Shown here piece by piece: positions 22,182-29,667 of a stretch of DNA of 32,119 nt. The notes under the pieces are model-generated. The model was not told the DNA's origin. It worked only from the letters and a program-made list of their open reading frames with translations, and ran no database searches. The translations under genes and the position numbers were made by a program. Origin of the DNA: an uncultured Eubacteriales bacterium (lineage in GTDB: Bacteria; Bacillota; Clostridia; Oscillospirales; Acutalibacteraceae); assembly GCA_910580045.1 (NCBI GenBank), contig CAJTXF010000007.1, positions 34,368 through 66,486 on the forward strand. The letters are read 5' to 3'. Position 1 is the stretch's first letter. Each line of letters opens with the position of its first letter.

Positions 22182-22860
22182 CAATTCCTGCCAGCTCCTT
22201 TACCGCTTCTCCCGCCATAATCAGCCCCACCACCGGCGGCACAAAGCTCACACTGCCCGGCGTCGCCGGGGTGGAGCGGGGCTCTTCCTGGGAGTAGACC
22301 ACCCGCAGGCGCTCTATCCCCCGTTTTCTCAGCTCCCGGCGCATGACCCGGGCCAGGGGGCAGACCGAGGTCTCATAGATGTCCGCTGTCCGGAAGGCCG
22401 TGGGGTCCAATTTGTTGCCCGCGCCCATGGCGCTGATAATGGGCACACCCTCCCGGCAGGCCCGCTCGATAATTGCCAGCTTGCCCGTGACCATGTCGAT
22501 GCAGTCCAGAATGTAGTCAAACTCTGTAAAATCCAGTTGGTCCGCTGTATCGGGGGTGTAGAAGAAGGGGTGCTCCCCAATCTCCGCCCCCGGATTGATG
22601 GCCCGCAGCCTCTCCCCCGCCGCCTGCGCCTTGGACATTCCCAAGGTGTCCGTGGTGGCGAACAGCTGACGGTTTAGGTTCGTAAGGCTGTACACGTCCC
22701 CGTCAATCAACTCCACAGCCCCAACCCCGCAACGGACCAGGGCCTCAGCGGCATGGCCCCCCACGCCGCCCAAGCCGAATACAGCAACTCTGGCCTTTTG
22801 CAGGCGCTCCAGGGCTTCTTGGCCCAGGAGCATCTCTTCTCTTGCAAACGCAGTTTCCAT
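22168..22860 (-). CDS. tcdA: tRNA threonylcarbamoyladenosine dehydratase (ThiF/MoeB superfamily)
   Basis: 230 residues from ATG 22860 with AGGA about 9 nt upstream; a longer frame to 22944 overlaps the preceding gene and is rejected. E1-like features: VAVFGLGGVGGHAAEALVR (ATP-binding glycine loop, GLGGVG), DGDVYSLTNLNRQ (conserved D and NLNRQ), and DCIDMVTGK. Near the C-terminus SFVPPVVGLIMAG matches TcdA/CsdL proteins, which cyclise t6A37 of tRNA to ct6A with ATP. Pairing with a TtcA-like gene makes a tRNA-modification unit. Confidence 0.92.
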   Translation of the reverse strand: METAFAREEMLLGQEALERLQKARVAVFGLGGVGGHAAEALVRCGVGAVELIDGDVYSLTNLNRQLFATTDTLGMSKAQAAGERLRAINPGAEIGEHPFFYTPDTADQLDFTEFDYILDCIDMVTGKLAIIERACREGVPIISAMGAGNKLDPTAFRTADIYETSVCPLARVMRRELRKRGIERLRVVYSQEEPRSTPATPGSVSFVPPVVGLIMAGEAVKELAGIDGKR

Positions 22861-22865
22861 TTTGG

Positions 22866-23084
22866 TTATCCTGTTGTGGGCAGATAGTGAGTCAAATCCG
22901 CCACAGCCTTGGCCGGAGCAGCGCTCAATTGCAGGCAGCTGCATACCTCTGGGAACTCGGTGCGGCAGTCCTGGCCATGCTCCAGGGCCTGGACAAAGGG
23001 TTCGGCCAGCTCTGCCCGCTCTTTGAAGTCAGAAGCGAGCGTATCGCGCGGCCGCAGGGTGTCGCTCATATGATACACAATCAC
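22866..23084 (-). CDS. 72-aa hypothetical protein
   Basis: Begins at GTG 23084 behind a strong GAGGAGGGG and ends 5 nt before tcdA, so it is a real gene within the operon. The opening MIVYHMSDTLRPRDTL resembles, by eye, the start of DUF2441-type proteins, which are much longer, so this could be a shortened relative. The C-terminus has two close cysteines (VCSCLQL). No membrane segment or catalytic motif is present. Function unknown. Confidence 0.65.
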   Translation of the reverse strand: MIVYHMSDTLRPRDTLASDFKERAELAEPFVQALEHGQDCRTEFPEVCSCLQLSAAPAKAVADLTHYLPTTG

Positions 23085-23099
23085 AGGCTTTCCCCTCCT

Positions 23100-23288
23100 C
23101 TACTTATCCTCCGGCCATAGCACCATCGCCAGGCCAGCAGCTCCCAGCAGGATAAATATGGCCGCCCACCAGATATCAAAGAACGCGAATGTAAACCCGC
23201 CCAAGCCCATGACCTGGAATCCCAGGGTCAGCAGAATGCTGAACAGGAGCAGGGCGATTCCTTTTATTTTCCGCTCCACTCGCTTCAC
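23100..23288 (-). CDS. 62-aa two-helix membrane protein
   Basis: GTG 23288 lies 6 nt after the upstream stop; GTG 23279 is an alternative with better spacing from GGGA. A basic start (KRVERKIKG) precedes two hydrophobic segments, ALLLFSILLTLGFQVMG and WWAAIFILLGAAGLAMVLW, ending in PEDK. It is probably a small inner-membrane protein. No family was recognised. Its place between a flavin reductase-rubredoxin gene and tcdA gives no clear clue. Confidence 0.65.
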   Translation of the reverse strand: MKRVERKIKGIALLLFSILLTLGFQVMGLGGFTFAFFDIWWAAIFILLGAAGLAMVLWPEDK

Positions 23289-23294
23289 TTCCCA

Positions 23295-23996
23295 TTATTT
23301 TTTGCGCACAAAAGCCTTTTTGGGCATCTTGCAGATGGGACAGGCCCAGTCAGCGGGCAGCTCCTCAAAGCCGAAGTTGGGGTCATGGTACTCATAGCCG
23401 CACACCGAGCAAACAAATCGCTCGCCGGAGAGCCGCTCGCCCCCCTGCTGGCTGGACAGGTAGGTAGGGGCTTTTTTGGGGGACACGCCCCCCAGCTTCT
23501 CTACGTAATACTGATAGGTCATAGGCTTATAGGGCTCGAATTTGCCGCCGCACTCCCGGCCCCCGGTGATGTCGCTGCCCGCGATAATTTCCGCCAAAAA
23601 CAGCACCTGTCCTCCTGCCGGGAGCTTTGCCTTGACCTGGCAGAGGAACCAGCAGCAGGTATTCTCTTTGATTACCGGCACGCCCTCCATCAGCACCTTG
23701 TGGCGGACATTGTCCAGCTTGCCCCCGTGCCGTCCGGAGGTAAAGCCCAGGGCCCCGATGATTGTGGCCGGGGTCTGCTCGGAGAGGACGGAGATGCTGA
23801 ACACTCCGCTCTCCTCGATACATTGGCAGCTGTAGTTGTCGTCATTCATGGACAGGGCCACCAGGGGCGCGGCAGAGGGGGAGGTCTTGGTGACCTGCAT
23901 GACTGTGTTGACAATACAGGCGGACGGGCCGTTTTTGCCCTTCACGCCAATGGCGTACATGCCATAGGAAATGTTGCCTAATACCAAAGGTTTCAT
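23295..23996 (-). CDS. Flavin reductase-rubredoxin fusion (high-molecular-weight rubredoxin type)
   Basis: 233 residues from ATG 23996, with GAGGTG 8 nt upstream. Residues about 1-150 are a flavin reductase-like FMN-binding domain (GVKGKNGPSACIVNT; ALGFTSGRHGGK). Residues 192-230 are rubredoxin with two CxxC knuckles, C196/C199 and C219/C222, and the typical GYEYHDP and LPADWACPIC. This architecture matches Hrb of acetogens, which passes electrons from NADH to a flavodiiron protein that reduces NO or O2. No flavodiiron gene is in the window. A role in oxygen or NO defence is inferred. Confidence 0.9.
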   Translation of the reverse strand: MKPLVLGNISYGMYAIGVKGKNGPSACIVNTVMQVTKTSPSAAPLVALSMNDDNYSCQCIEESGVFSISVLSEQTPATIIGALGFTSGRHGGKLDNVRHKVLMEGVPVIKENTCCWFLCQVKAKLPAGGQVLFLAEIIAGSDITGGRECGGKFEPYKPMTYQYYVEKLGGVSPKKAPTYLSSQQGGERLSGERFVCSVCGYEYHDPNFGFEELPADWACPICKMPKKAFVRKK

Positions 23997-24053
23997 AAGC
24001 ACAGCACCTCGTTTTCTTCGTTGTGGAAAGCGCCCTTGGGGACGCTCAATTAT

Positions 24054-25310
24054 TTATTGATAGAGCGGATACCGCCCGCAGATTTCCTCCACCATGCCCT
24101 GGATGGTCTCCTTGTTCCCCTCAAAGCTGTCGTCCATGCACATGCGGATGCACTGGGCCACCTTATCCATGTCAGCCTCGCGGAGGCCCCGGGTGGTGAC
24201 GGCAGGGGTACCCAGCCGCACGCCGCTGGTGACAAAGGGGCTTCTCTGCTCGCCGGGCACAGTGTTCTTGTTGGCGGTGATATAGACTTCGTCCAGGCGG
24301 CGCTCCAGCTCTTTGCCGGTGAGCTCCAGGCCGCTTAAATCTACCAGCATCAGGTGGTTGTCCGTGCCGCCGGAGACCAGCTCCACCCCCCGGCTCAGCA
24401 GGCCCTGGGCCAGGGCAGCGGCGTTTTTCACCACCTGCTCCCCATAGGCCTTGAACTCCGGCTGCAGGGCCTCACCAAAGCATACGGCCTTGGCGGCAAT
24501 AATATGCATCAGCGGCCCGCCCTGGGTGCCGGGGAAGATTGCCTTATCAATGGCCTTGGCATACTCTTCTCGGCAGAGGATAAGCCCGCCCCGGGGGCCG
24601 CGCAGGGTCTTGTGGGTGGTGGTGGTCACCACGTCAGAATAGGGGACCGGGTTCTGATGGCAGCCCGCTGCCACCAGCCCCGCGATGTGGGCCATATCCA
24701 CCATGAGCTTTGCCCCGCAGGCATCGGCAATCTCCCGGAATTTTGCGAAGTCAATGGCCCGGGCATAGGCGCTGGCCCCAGCCACAATCAGCTTGGGCTT
24801 CTCCTTCATGGCCAAATCCATCACTTTGTCATAATCGATGCGGCCTGTATCCGGCTCTACCCCATAGACCACAAAGTTGTACAAGGCGCCGGACATATTT
24901 ACCGGAGAGCCGTGGGTCAGGTGTCCGCCCTCAGAGAGGTTCATGCCCAGCACTGTATCCCCAGGCTGCAGAAGGGCAAAATAGACTGCCAGGTTGGCCT
25001 GGGCCCCGGAGTGGGGCTGCACATTGGCGTGCTCAGCCCCAAAGAGCCTGCAGGCCCGGTCCCGGGCAATGTCCTCCACCTCGTCCACGTGGACACAGCC
25101 CCCGTAGTACCGGTGGGCCGGGTAGCCCTCGGCGTATTTGTTGGTGAGCACGGTGCCCATGGCAGCCATCACTGCCGGGGAGACAATATTCTCCGAGGCG
25201 ATAAGCTCCAGGTTCCGGCGCTGGCGGGCCAATTCCCTGTCCATGGCAGCGGCAACGTCCGAATCGCTCTCACCCACGAAGCCTATGGTATTCATCAAAT
25301 CTTTGTACAT
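24054..25310 (-). CDS. glyA: Serine hydroxymethyltransferase
   Basis: 418 residues, standard length. This PLP enzyme interconverts serine and glycine with tetrahydrofolate, feeding one-carbon units. Visible are ELIASENIVS, NKYAEGYPAHRYYGG, VQPHSGAQAN and the PLP-lysine motif VTTTTHKTLRGPRGG; SGVRLGTPAVTTRG lies near the C-terminus. GGAGG sits about 8 nt from the ATG. A TATAAT on the minus strand at 25333-25338, without a good -35, may give glyA its own promoter inside the longer run. It is followed by the flavin reductase gene after 57 nt. Confidence 0.97.
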   Translation of the reverse strand: MYKDLMNTIGFVGESDSDVAAAMDRELARQRRNLELIASENIVSPAVMAAMGTVLTNKYAEGYPAHRYYGGCVHVDEVEDIARDRACRLFGAEHANVQPHSGAQANLAVYFALLQPGDTVLGMNLSEGGHLTHGSPVNMSGALYNFVVYGVEPDTGRIDYDKVMDLAMKEKPKLIVAGASAYARAIDFAKFREIADACGAKLMVDMAHIAGLVAAGCHQNPVPYSDVVTTTTHKTLRGPRGGLILCREEYAKAIDKAIFPGTQGGPLMHIIAAKAVCFGEALQPEFKAYGEQVVKNAAALAQGLLSRGVELVSGGTDNHLMLVDLSGLELTGKELERRLDEVYITANKNTVPGEQRSPFVTSGVRLGTPAVTTRGLREADMDKVAQCIRMCMDDSFEGNKETIQGMVEEICGRYPLYQ

Positions 25311-25351
25311 GCTGTGCCTCCTGTTGATTATGATTATAGTTTAGGAAAGAT

Positions 25352-25780
25352 TTATGATTTCAGAAACAGCCCTTCCGCCAGATTCACAAACAAGTCCGGC
25401 TCTTTCAGGGCATGGGCTTTCCCCTTCCACCAGCCGGTAATCCAGTTTGCCCCGGCTGAAACCTCCCGGCCGTCCCGCAGGATGCAGGTAATTGTCACGT
25501 CCGGCCCCAACCGCTCCGAGCTCTCCGAGGGCTGGGTGAAGGGCTGATAGTTCAGCTTGTTCAGCAGCTTTACTGCCAGTTCAATCTGCTCCGGCTCTGT
25601 GAGGATTCTGCACTCCTTGGACTGGGAAAATTCTATCCGCACTGACTCTACTTCCTTTGGGCTGGGCACGCCCCACAGAGGGATTCCGTACATGGCAATC
25701 CAAAAGGCTCCGGTCACTGCCGCTGCCAGGACTGCCGCCAGGACGAGCCGTCCCAGGGCCAGCCACCGCTTCCGGCTCAC
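25352..25780 (-). CDS. Membrane-anchored hypothetical protein
   Basis: 142 residues from GTG 25780; GTGA overlaps the coaBC stop, implying coupled translation. A basic start (MSRKRW) and one transmembrane segment (about 10-32) lead to an extracytoplasmic domain of about 100 residues with SVRIEFSQSKECRI, a pattern of a small beta-rich domain, ending in FLKS. No lipobox is seen, so a signal anchor is likelier than a lipoprotein. No family was recognised; the tie to coaBC is positional only. Confidence 0.78.
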   Translation of the reverse strand: MSRKRWLALGRLVLAAVLAAAVTGAFWIAMYGIPLWGVPSPKEVESVRIEFSQSKECRILTEPEQIELAVKLLNKLNYQPFTQPSESSERLGPDVTITCILRDGREVSAGANWITGWWKGKAHALKEPDLFVNLAEGLFLKS

Positions 25781-26979
25781 GGCTTCTCAGCCCGCTCTCT
25801 GGCTATGGCATCCAGCAGCCGGTGGGCGGCCTCCTCCTTGCTGAGCAGGGGAAGCTCTGCCTCGCCCTCCCGGGTGATAAGAGTCAGCACATTGGTCGAT
25901 ACGCCAAAGCCCGCGCCTGCCTGGCCCAGAGAGTTGGCCGCGACCATGTCCAGGTTCTTCTTCGCCAGCTTTTTCCGGCTGTTCTCGATTAGGTTCTCCG
26001 TCTCCATGCTGAATCCGCACAGGAATTGGCCCGGCTGCTTATGCTCCCCCAAATAGGCCAAAATGTCCTGGGTGCGCTCTAAGGCGAGGGCCATTCCCTC
26101 CCCTGAGGTTTTCTTTATTTTATGATTCACGGTCTCTGCCGGGCGGTAGTCCGCCACCGCGGCTGCCTTGATGATGATATCCTGCCCTCTGGCCCGGCTG
26201 GTGACTGCCTGGAACATCTCCTGGGCTGTGGTTACGTCTATGGTCTCCACATAGGGGTACCGTTTCAGCTCCACCGGCCCGCTGACCAGTGTGACGCAAG
26301 CCCCCCGCTGGGCAGCAGCTTTTGCAATGGCATAGCCCATGCGGCCCGAGGAATGGTTGGTGAGGAAACGCACTGAATCCCAGGCTTCCTGGGTCGGGCC
26401 AGCCGTAACCAGAATATTCAGCCCGGCAAAGTCTTTGTCATGCCGGATGGCCTGGTTCACTGCCTCCAAAAGCTCCTCCGGCTCAGGCATTTTGCCCATG
26501 CCCACCGCGCCGCAGGCCAGGCGGCCGCTGGCAGGCTCAATGATATGCCAGCCGTAGCGGCGGAGGGTCTCCAGATTATCCTGGGTAACGGGATTCTGAT
26601 ACATGCGGGTATTCATGGCCGGGGCCGCCAGCTTGGGGCAGTCGCAGGCCAGGATGGTGGTGGAGAGCATATCGTCCGCTATGCCGTGGGCGGCTTTGGC
26701 CAGGATATTGGCCGTGGCCGGGGCAATCAGGAGCAAATCCGCCTTGTCAGCCAGGGCTACGTGCTCCACATGGCTCTGGAAGTTCCGGTCAAAGGTATCC
26801 ACCATGGCCCGGTTGTGGGTAAGGGATTCAAAGGTATGGGGGCCGATGAACTCAGTGGCGTTTTTGGTGAGCACCACCTCCACATCGTAGCCCGCCTGGG
26901 TGAGCTTGGAAGCCAGGGCAGCGGACTTATAGCAGGCAATGCCGCCGGTCACGCCCAGAACGACAGTTTTTTTCTTCAT
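25777..26979 (-). CDS. coaBC: Bifunctional phosphopantothenoylcysteine decarboxylase/phosphopantothenate-cysteine ligase
   Basis: 400 residues, the usual Dfp/CoaBC size. The CoaC half (1-190) binds FMN and has GVTGGIACYKSA, the catalytic-His region SHVEHVALA and PAMNTRMYQNP (PxMNxxM). The CoaB half (191-400) has VTAGPTQEAWDSVRFLTNHSSGRMG and KAAAVADYRP with a later KIKK. Together they convert 4'-phosphopantothenate and cysteine to 4'-phosphopantetheine for CoA. GGAGA is 10 nt from the ATG. It is divergent from the pantothenate transporter-kinase pair, which supply its substrate. Confidence 0.97.
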   Translation of the reverse strand: MKKKTVVLGVTGGIACYKSAALASKLTQAGYDVEVVLTKNATEFIGPHTFESLTHNRAMVDTFDRNFQSHVEHVALADKADLLLIAPATANILAKAAHGIADDMLSTTILACDCPKLAAPAMNTRMYQNPVTQDNLETLRRYGWHIIEPASGRLACGAVGMGKMPEPEELLEAVNQAIRHDKDFAGLNILVTAGPTQEAWDSVRFLTNHSSGRMGYAIAKAAAQRGACVTLVSGPVELKRYPYVETIDVTTAQEMFQAVTSRARGQDIIIKAAAVADYRPAETVNHKIKKTSGEGMALALERTQDILAYLGEHKQPGQFLCGFSMETENLIENSRKKLAKKNLDMVAANSLGQAGAGFGVSTNVLTLITREGEAELPLLSKEEAAHRLLDAIARERAEKP

Positions 26980-27033
26980 GGTGAGAGGTCTCCATTTCGC
27001 TGATAAAAGGTTTCTCGCAATTCATACCGTTAT

Positions 27034-27063
27034 ATTATACCATATGTCTAGCGGCAATGTAAA
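27034..27063 (-). promoter_or_regulatory. Sigma-A promoter for coaBC
   Basis: Minus strand TTTACA (27058-27063), 18-bp spacer, TATAAT (27034-27039), about 55 nt before the coaBC start. Confidence 0.65.
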
Positions 27064-27123
27064 GCTCCACCGCAACATTTTGAGACAAGATTTCGCCTTT
27101 TCCGCATTTTTCAGCCGAAGCAC

Positions 27124-27152
27124 TTGCAAAAACCCGGCAGAACGTGTATACT
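27124..27152 (+). promoter_or_regulatory. Sigma-A promoter for the ECF-coaX operon
   Basis: TTGCAA (27124-27129), 17-bp spacer, TATACT (27147-27152). It leaves a roughly 120-nt leader before the ATG, in which no known riboswitch was recognised. Confidence 0.7.
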
Positions 27153-27277
27153 GTTACAGAAGTTCAGCAGTGCCTTTTTCAGCCTGTACCTTTTGGGCAG
27201 GACTGATACACAGGGGCGCCGCTGGATACACTACATTTTCGCAGCACCGCTTTTGCGGGCTACAGGAGGTATTTTTT

Positions 27278-27967
27278 ATGACAAACACATCGTCCGCTTC
27301 TACCCGCCGGACCACCCTGCAGGGCCTGGTCCTCACCGGCCTGTTCACGGCCCTTCTGCTGGTCATGGGCTTTACGCCCCTGGGCCTGATTGATTTGCCA
27401 ATCATCAAGGCCACCATTCTCCATGTGCCGGTTATTATTGGCTCTGTACTGCTGGGGCCCAAAAAGGGCGCTTTCCTGGGCGGGGTATTCGGGGCCATCA
27501 GCCTTTGGAAAAACACCATGGCCCCCAGTCTGCTGAGCTTTGCCTTCTCCCCCTTTGTGCCCCTGCCGGGCCAGGGAAGCGGCAGCCCCTGGGCGCTGGC
27601 CATCAGCTTTGTGCCCAGGATTCTGGTGGGCGTTATTCCATATTTTGTTGTGAAGCTGTTTGAGCTTATCCCCAGCAGCGCCAACGCCAAGATTGTCTTG
27701 CGCGGCATAAGCTATGGGCTGGCAGGCGTGGTTGGGGCCGCGGTAAACACCGGCCTGGTCATGAGCCTCATTGGCTTGGTGCTGGGCAGCTCTTTTGCGG
27801 CGGCTCAGGGCATCTCTGCTGACGCGGTGGCCGCAGGCATCATGGGCATTGTTTTTGCCAACGGCATACCTGAGGCCATTGCAGCGGGCGTGCTCACCCC
27901 GGCGCTGTGCCTGCCGTTGGGCGCGGCCCTGTCCCATATCACTGGAAGAAAGGTGTCAGGAAAATGA
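27278..27967 (+). CDS. ECF transporter S component, probable pantothenate uptake
   Basis: 229 residues from ATG 27278, with AGGAGGT about 7 nt upstream; a long upstream extension of the frame is rejected. Six hydrophobic helices, with an early TGLFTALLLVMGFTPLG (the ATLLVMGFTPLG region is most typical), then the GPKKGAFLGGVFGAISL segment common in S components. These bind a vitamin and work with a shared EcfA/A'/T module encoded elsewhere. Its 4-nt ATGA overlap with coaX makes pantothenate (PanT) the most likely substrate, by context. Confidence 0.88.
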   Translation: MTNTSSASTRRTTLQGLVLTGLFTALLLVMGFTPLGLIDLPIIKATILHVPVIIGSVLLGPKKGAFLGGVFGAISLWKNTMAPSLLSFAFSPFVPLPGQGSGSPWALAISFVPRILVGVIPYFVVKLFELIPSSANAKIVLRGISYGLAGVVGAAVNTGLVMSLIGLVLGSSFAAAQGISADAVAAGIMGIVFANGIPEAIAAGVLTPALCLPLGAALSHITGRKVSGK

Positions 27968-28740
27968 TTCTTACCATTGACATTGGAAACACTCACACAG
28001 TACTGGGCTTATGGAAGGGCGAGCAGCTGCTGGACACCCTGCGCATCCATACTGACAGGGACAAAACCGCGGATGAATATCATCTGCTGGTCAAGAACCT
28101 GCTGCGGAACCTGCCCGGGACCTACGCGCCCGAGACGGATATTGAGGGAGGCATTCTGTCCAGCGTGGTGCCTGCCCTGAAAAGCGTGATGGCTGAGGCC
28201 ATGAAGCTCATGACCGGGAAAGACTTTCTGGTGGTGGGCCCGGGATTGAAAACCAGCCTGAATATCCGCATGGATAACCCGGCCCAGCTGGGCGCGGATT
28301 TGGTGGTGGACTCGATTGCCGCTCTGGCAAAATATCCCCCGCCGCTGGTGATTTTTGATATGGGCACTGCCACCACCATGTCTGTCATTGACAAAACCGG
28401 GGCATACCGGGGCGGGCTGATTATCCCAGGGCTGAAGCTGTCAGTGGACGCTCTGTCTGCCCGGGCGGCCCAGCTGCCCTATATCTATCTGGGGGAGCCT
28501 GCCCGTTTTATTGGCAGCAACACAATAGATTGTATGCAGGCCGGAGCTGTCTATGGCGGCGCGGCCATGATAGACGGGCTGATTGCCCGGACAGAGGAGG
28601 AGCTGGGCCAGCCGGTGACCGCTGTGGGCACTGGAGGATTGATGGCGCTCATCCATAAATACTGCAAAAGGGATTTGCGCTATGACGAGAACCTGATGCT
28701 GGAAGGCCTGCGGCTGCTCTATCAGAAAAACGTGTCCTGA
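27964..28740 (+). CDS. coaX: Type III pantothenate kinase
   Basis: 258 residues. CoaX catalyses the first step of CoA synthesis, ATP-dependent phosphorylation of pantothenate, and is insensitive to CoA feedback unlike CoaA. Recognisable are the phosphate loop DIGNTHTVLG at the start, NPAQLGADLVVD (pantothenate side), FDMGTATTMSVID and GGLIIPGLKLS, with AVGTGGLMAL near the end. It starts within the transporter stop (ATGA), so uptake and phosphorylation are coupled. The partner enzyme CoaBC is divergently encoded about 1 kb away. Confidence 0.96.
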   Translation: MILTIDIGNTHTVLGLWKGEQLLDTLRIHTDRDKTADEYHLLVKNLLRNLPGTYAPETDIEGGILSSVVPALKSVMAEAMKLMTGKDFLVVGPGLKTSLNIRMDNPAQLGADLVVDSIAALAKYPPPLVIFDMGTATTMSVIDKTGAYRGGLIIPGLKLSVDALSARAAQLPYIYLGEPARFIGSNTIDCMQAGAVYGGAAMIDGLIARTEEELGQPVTAVGTGGLMALIHKYCKRDLRYDENLMLEGLRLLYQKNVS

Positions 28741-28759
28741 CCCCCCTTCCGCAGAAAAA

Positions 28760-28786
28760 AGCCGGGGCACCGCGCAGGCCCCGGCT
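28760..28786 (-). terminator. Terminator of the 59-aa gene
   Basis: A 9-bp GC stem (28760-28768 with 28778-28786), followed on the minus strand by six T residues. It may also stop coaX transcripts, though no T run follows it on plus. Confidence 0.75.
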
Positions 28787-28803
28787 GGGTGAAAATTCTG
28801 CTT

Positions 28804-28983
28804 TTACTGGCCCTGCTGCTGTTCCTGCCCAGAGGAAAGACTGCCCAGAACGTTTTTGGTGTAGGCCTCCAAGTCCTCTTGGGTGGGAAGGCACACGCCG
28901 GACTGTACAATCTGTGCCTTGAGGACCTGGGGCAGGGAGTCAAAGTAGGCCTGGGCCTGGGGGTCCATGGACTGTTTTTTCAT
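28804..28983 (-). CDS. 59-aa soluble small protein
   Basis: ATG at 28983 with AAAGGAG about 10 nt upstream, 59 codons, stop at 28804-28806, then a terminator 18 nt away. The peptide is hydrophilic: helix-like DPQAQAYFDSLPQVLKAQI, then SGVCLPTQEDLEAY, ending in a Gln-rich tail (GQEQQQGQ). No membrane segment. The PQVLKAQIVQSG pattern and codon use suggest a genuine, maybe lineage-specific protein. Sandwiched between coaX and nusB on the opposite strand. Function unknown. Confidence 0.7.
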   Translation of the reverse strand: MKKQSMDPQAQAYFDSLPQVLKAQIVQSGVCLPTQEDLEAYTKNVLGSLSSGQEQQQGQ

Positions 28984-29042
28984 GCAAGCTCGCTCCTTTC
29001 GTTGGGTTTGGGGTTAGTTTGTGTGAAAAAGCCAGCGGGTAG

Positions 29043-29075
29043 TCGGGGAAAGATTTGGATTTTTCCCCGATTTTT
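29043..29075 (+). terminator. Possible plus-strand terminator after coaX
   Basis: A 9-bp stem (29043-29051 with 29062-29070) followed by five T. It sits 300 nt beyond coaX; it also lies upstream of the 59-aa gene on minus. Confidence 0.45.
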
Positions 29076-29131
29076 CCCACCCAGCTGTCTTGTCATATTG
29101 AATGAAATCCCTGCCCCTGCCTGAGCCATAT

Positions 29132-29189
29132 GGCGCAATGTTTGTCCATTCCCTTTCCGGGAATGGACATCCTGCGCCCTGACAAACAT
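29132..29189 (+). promoter_or_regulatory. Crossing inverted repeats upstream of nusB
   Basis: GTCCATTCCC (29144-29153) pairs with GGGAATGGAC (29159-29168). GGCGCA (29132-29137) can pair with TGCGCC (29173-29178), and ATGTTTGTC (29138-29146) with GACAAACAT (29181-29189). The last two cross, giving either a pseudoknot or alternative folds. No clear promoter was assigned. Confidence 0.4.
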
Positions 29190-29244
29190 ATTTTGCAACG
29201 CCCTCTCAGCCCGCGCGCACAATTTTTACCAACTGGAGGTACCC

Positions 29245-29667
29245 ATGACCCGAAGAGAAGCCCGCAGCGACGCCTTCTGCCTGATTTTTGAGCAGGCCGT
29301 CAGCGGCGAACCAATGGAATCCATTATTCAGTCCGCCAATCTGGCACGTGACCTTACCCCCCACGCCTTCTCTGAGGCCCTGGCCTATGGCACTGAGTCC
29401 CACCAGCCTGAGCTGGACCAGCTGATTGCCCGCCATCTCCACGGCTGGTCTATCCGCCGTATCTCTAAGGTCGCACTGGCGCTTCTGCGCATGTCAGCCT
29501 ATGAGCTCCTCTATGAGGACACCCCGGCCAGCGTCACCATTAACGAGGCGGTGGAGCTGGCAAAAATCTATGGCGGGGAAGGGGATTCGGCTTATATCAA
29601 CGGCGTTCTCGGCTCTCTTTCCAAAGCCCTGGAGCAGGACGCTGCCGGGAAAGCGGAGGAGTCCTGA
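29245..29667 (+). CDS. nusB: Transcription antitermination protein NusB
   Basis: 140 residues, all-helical NusB length. It joins NusE(S10) on boxA RNA in rRNA antitermination complexes. Characteristic are the N-terminal TRREARSDAFCLIF, HGWSIRRISKVALALLRMSAYELLY, whose LRMSAYEL is most conserved, PASVTINEAVELAK and the closing INGVLGSLSK. GGAGG lies 7 nt from the ATG. It overlaps the TsaD paralogue by one base (TGATG). NusB next to xseA is a common arrangement in Firmicutes. Confidence 0.96.
   Translation: MTRREARSDAFCLIFEQAVSGEPMESIIQSANLARDLTPHAFSEALAYGTESHQPELDQLIARHLHGWSIRRISKVALALLRMSAYELLYEDTPASVTINEAVELAKIYGGEGDSAYINGVLGSLSKALEQDAAGKAEES

Noticed and set aside
24354..25547. A 397-codon plus-strand frame over glyA
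   Set aside because: Antisense shadow of a certain glyA gene.
28789..29124. A 111-codon plus-strand frame opposite the 59-aa gene
   Set aside because: No good ribosome site, biased Leu/Gly composition; the minus-strand gene has better signals and a terminator.
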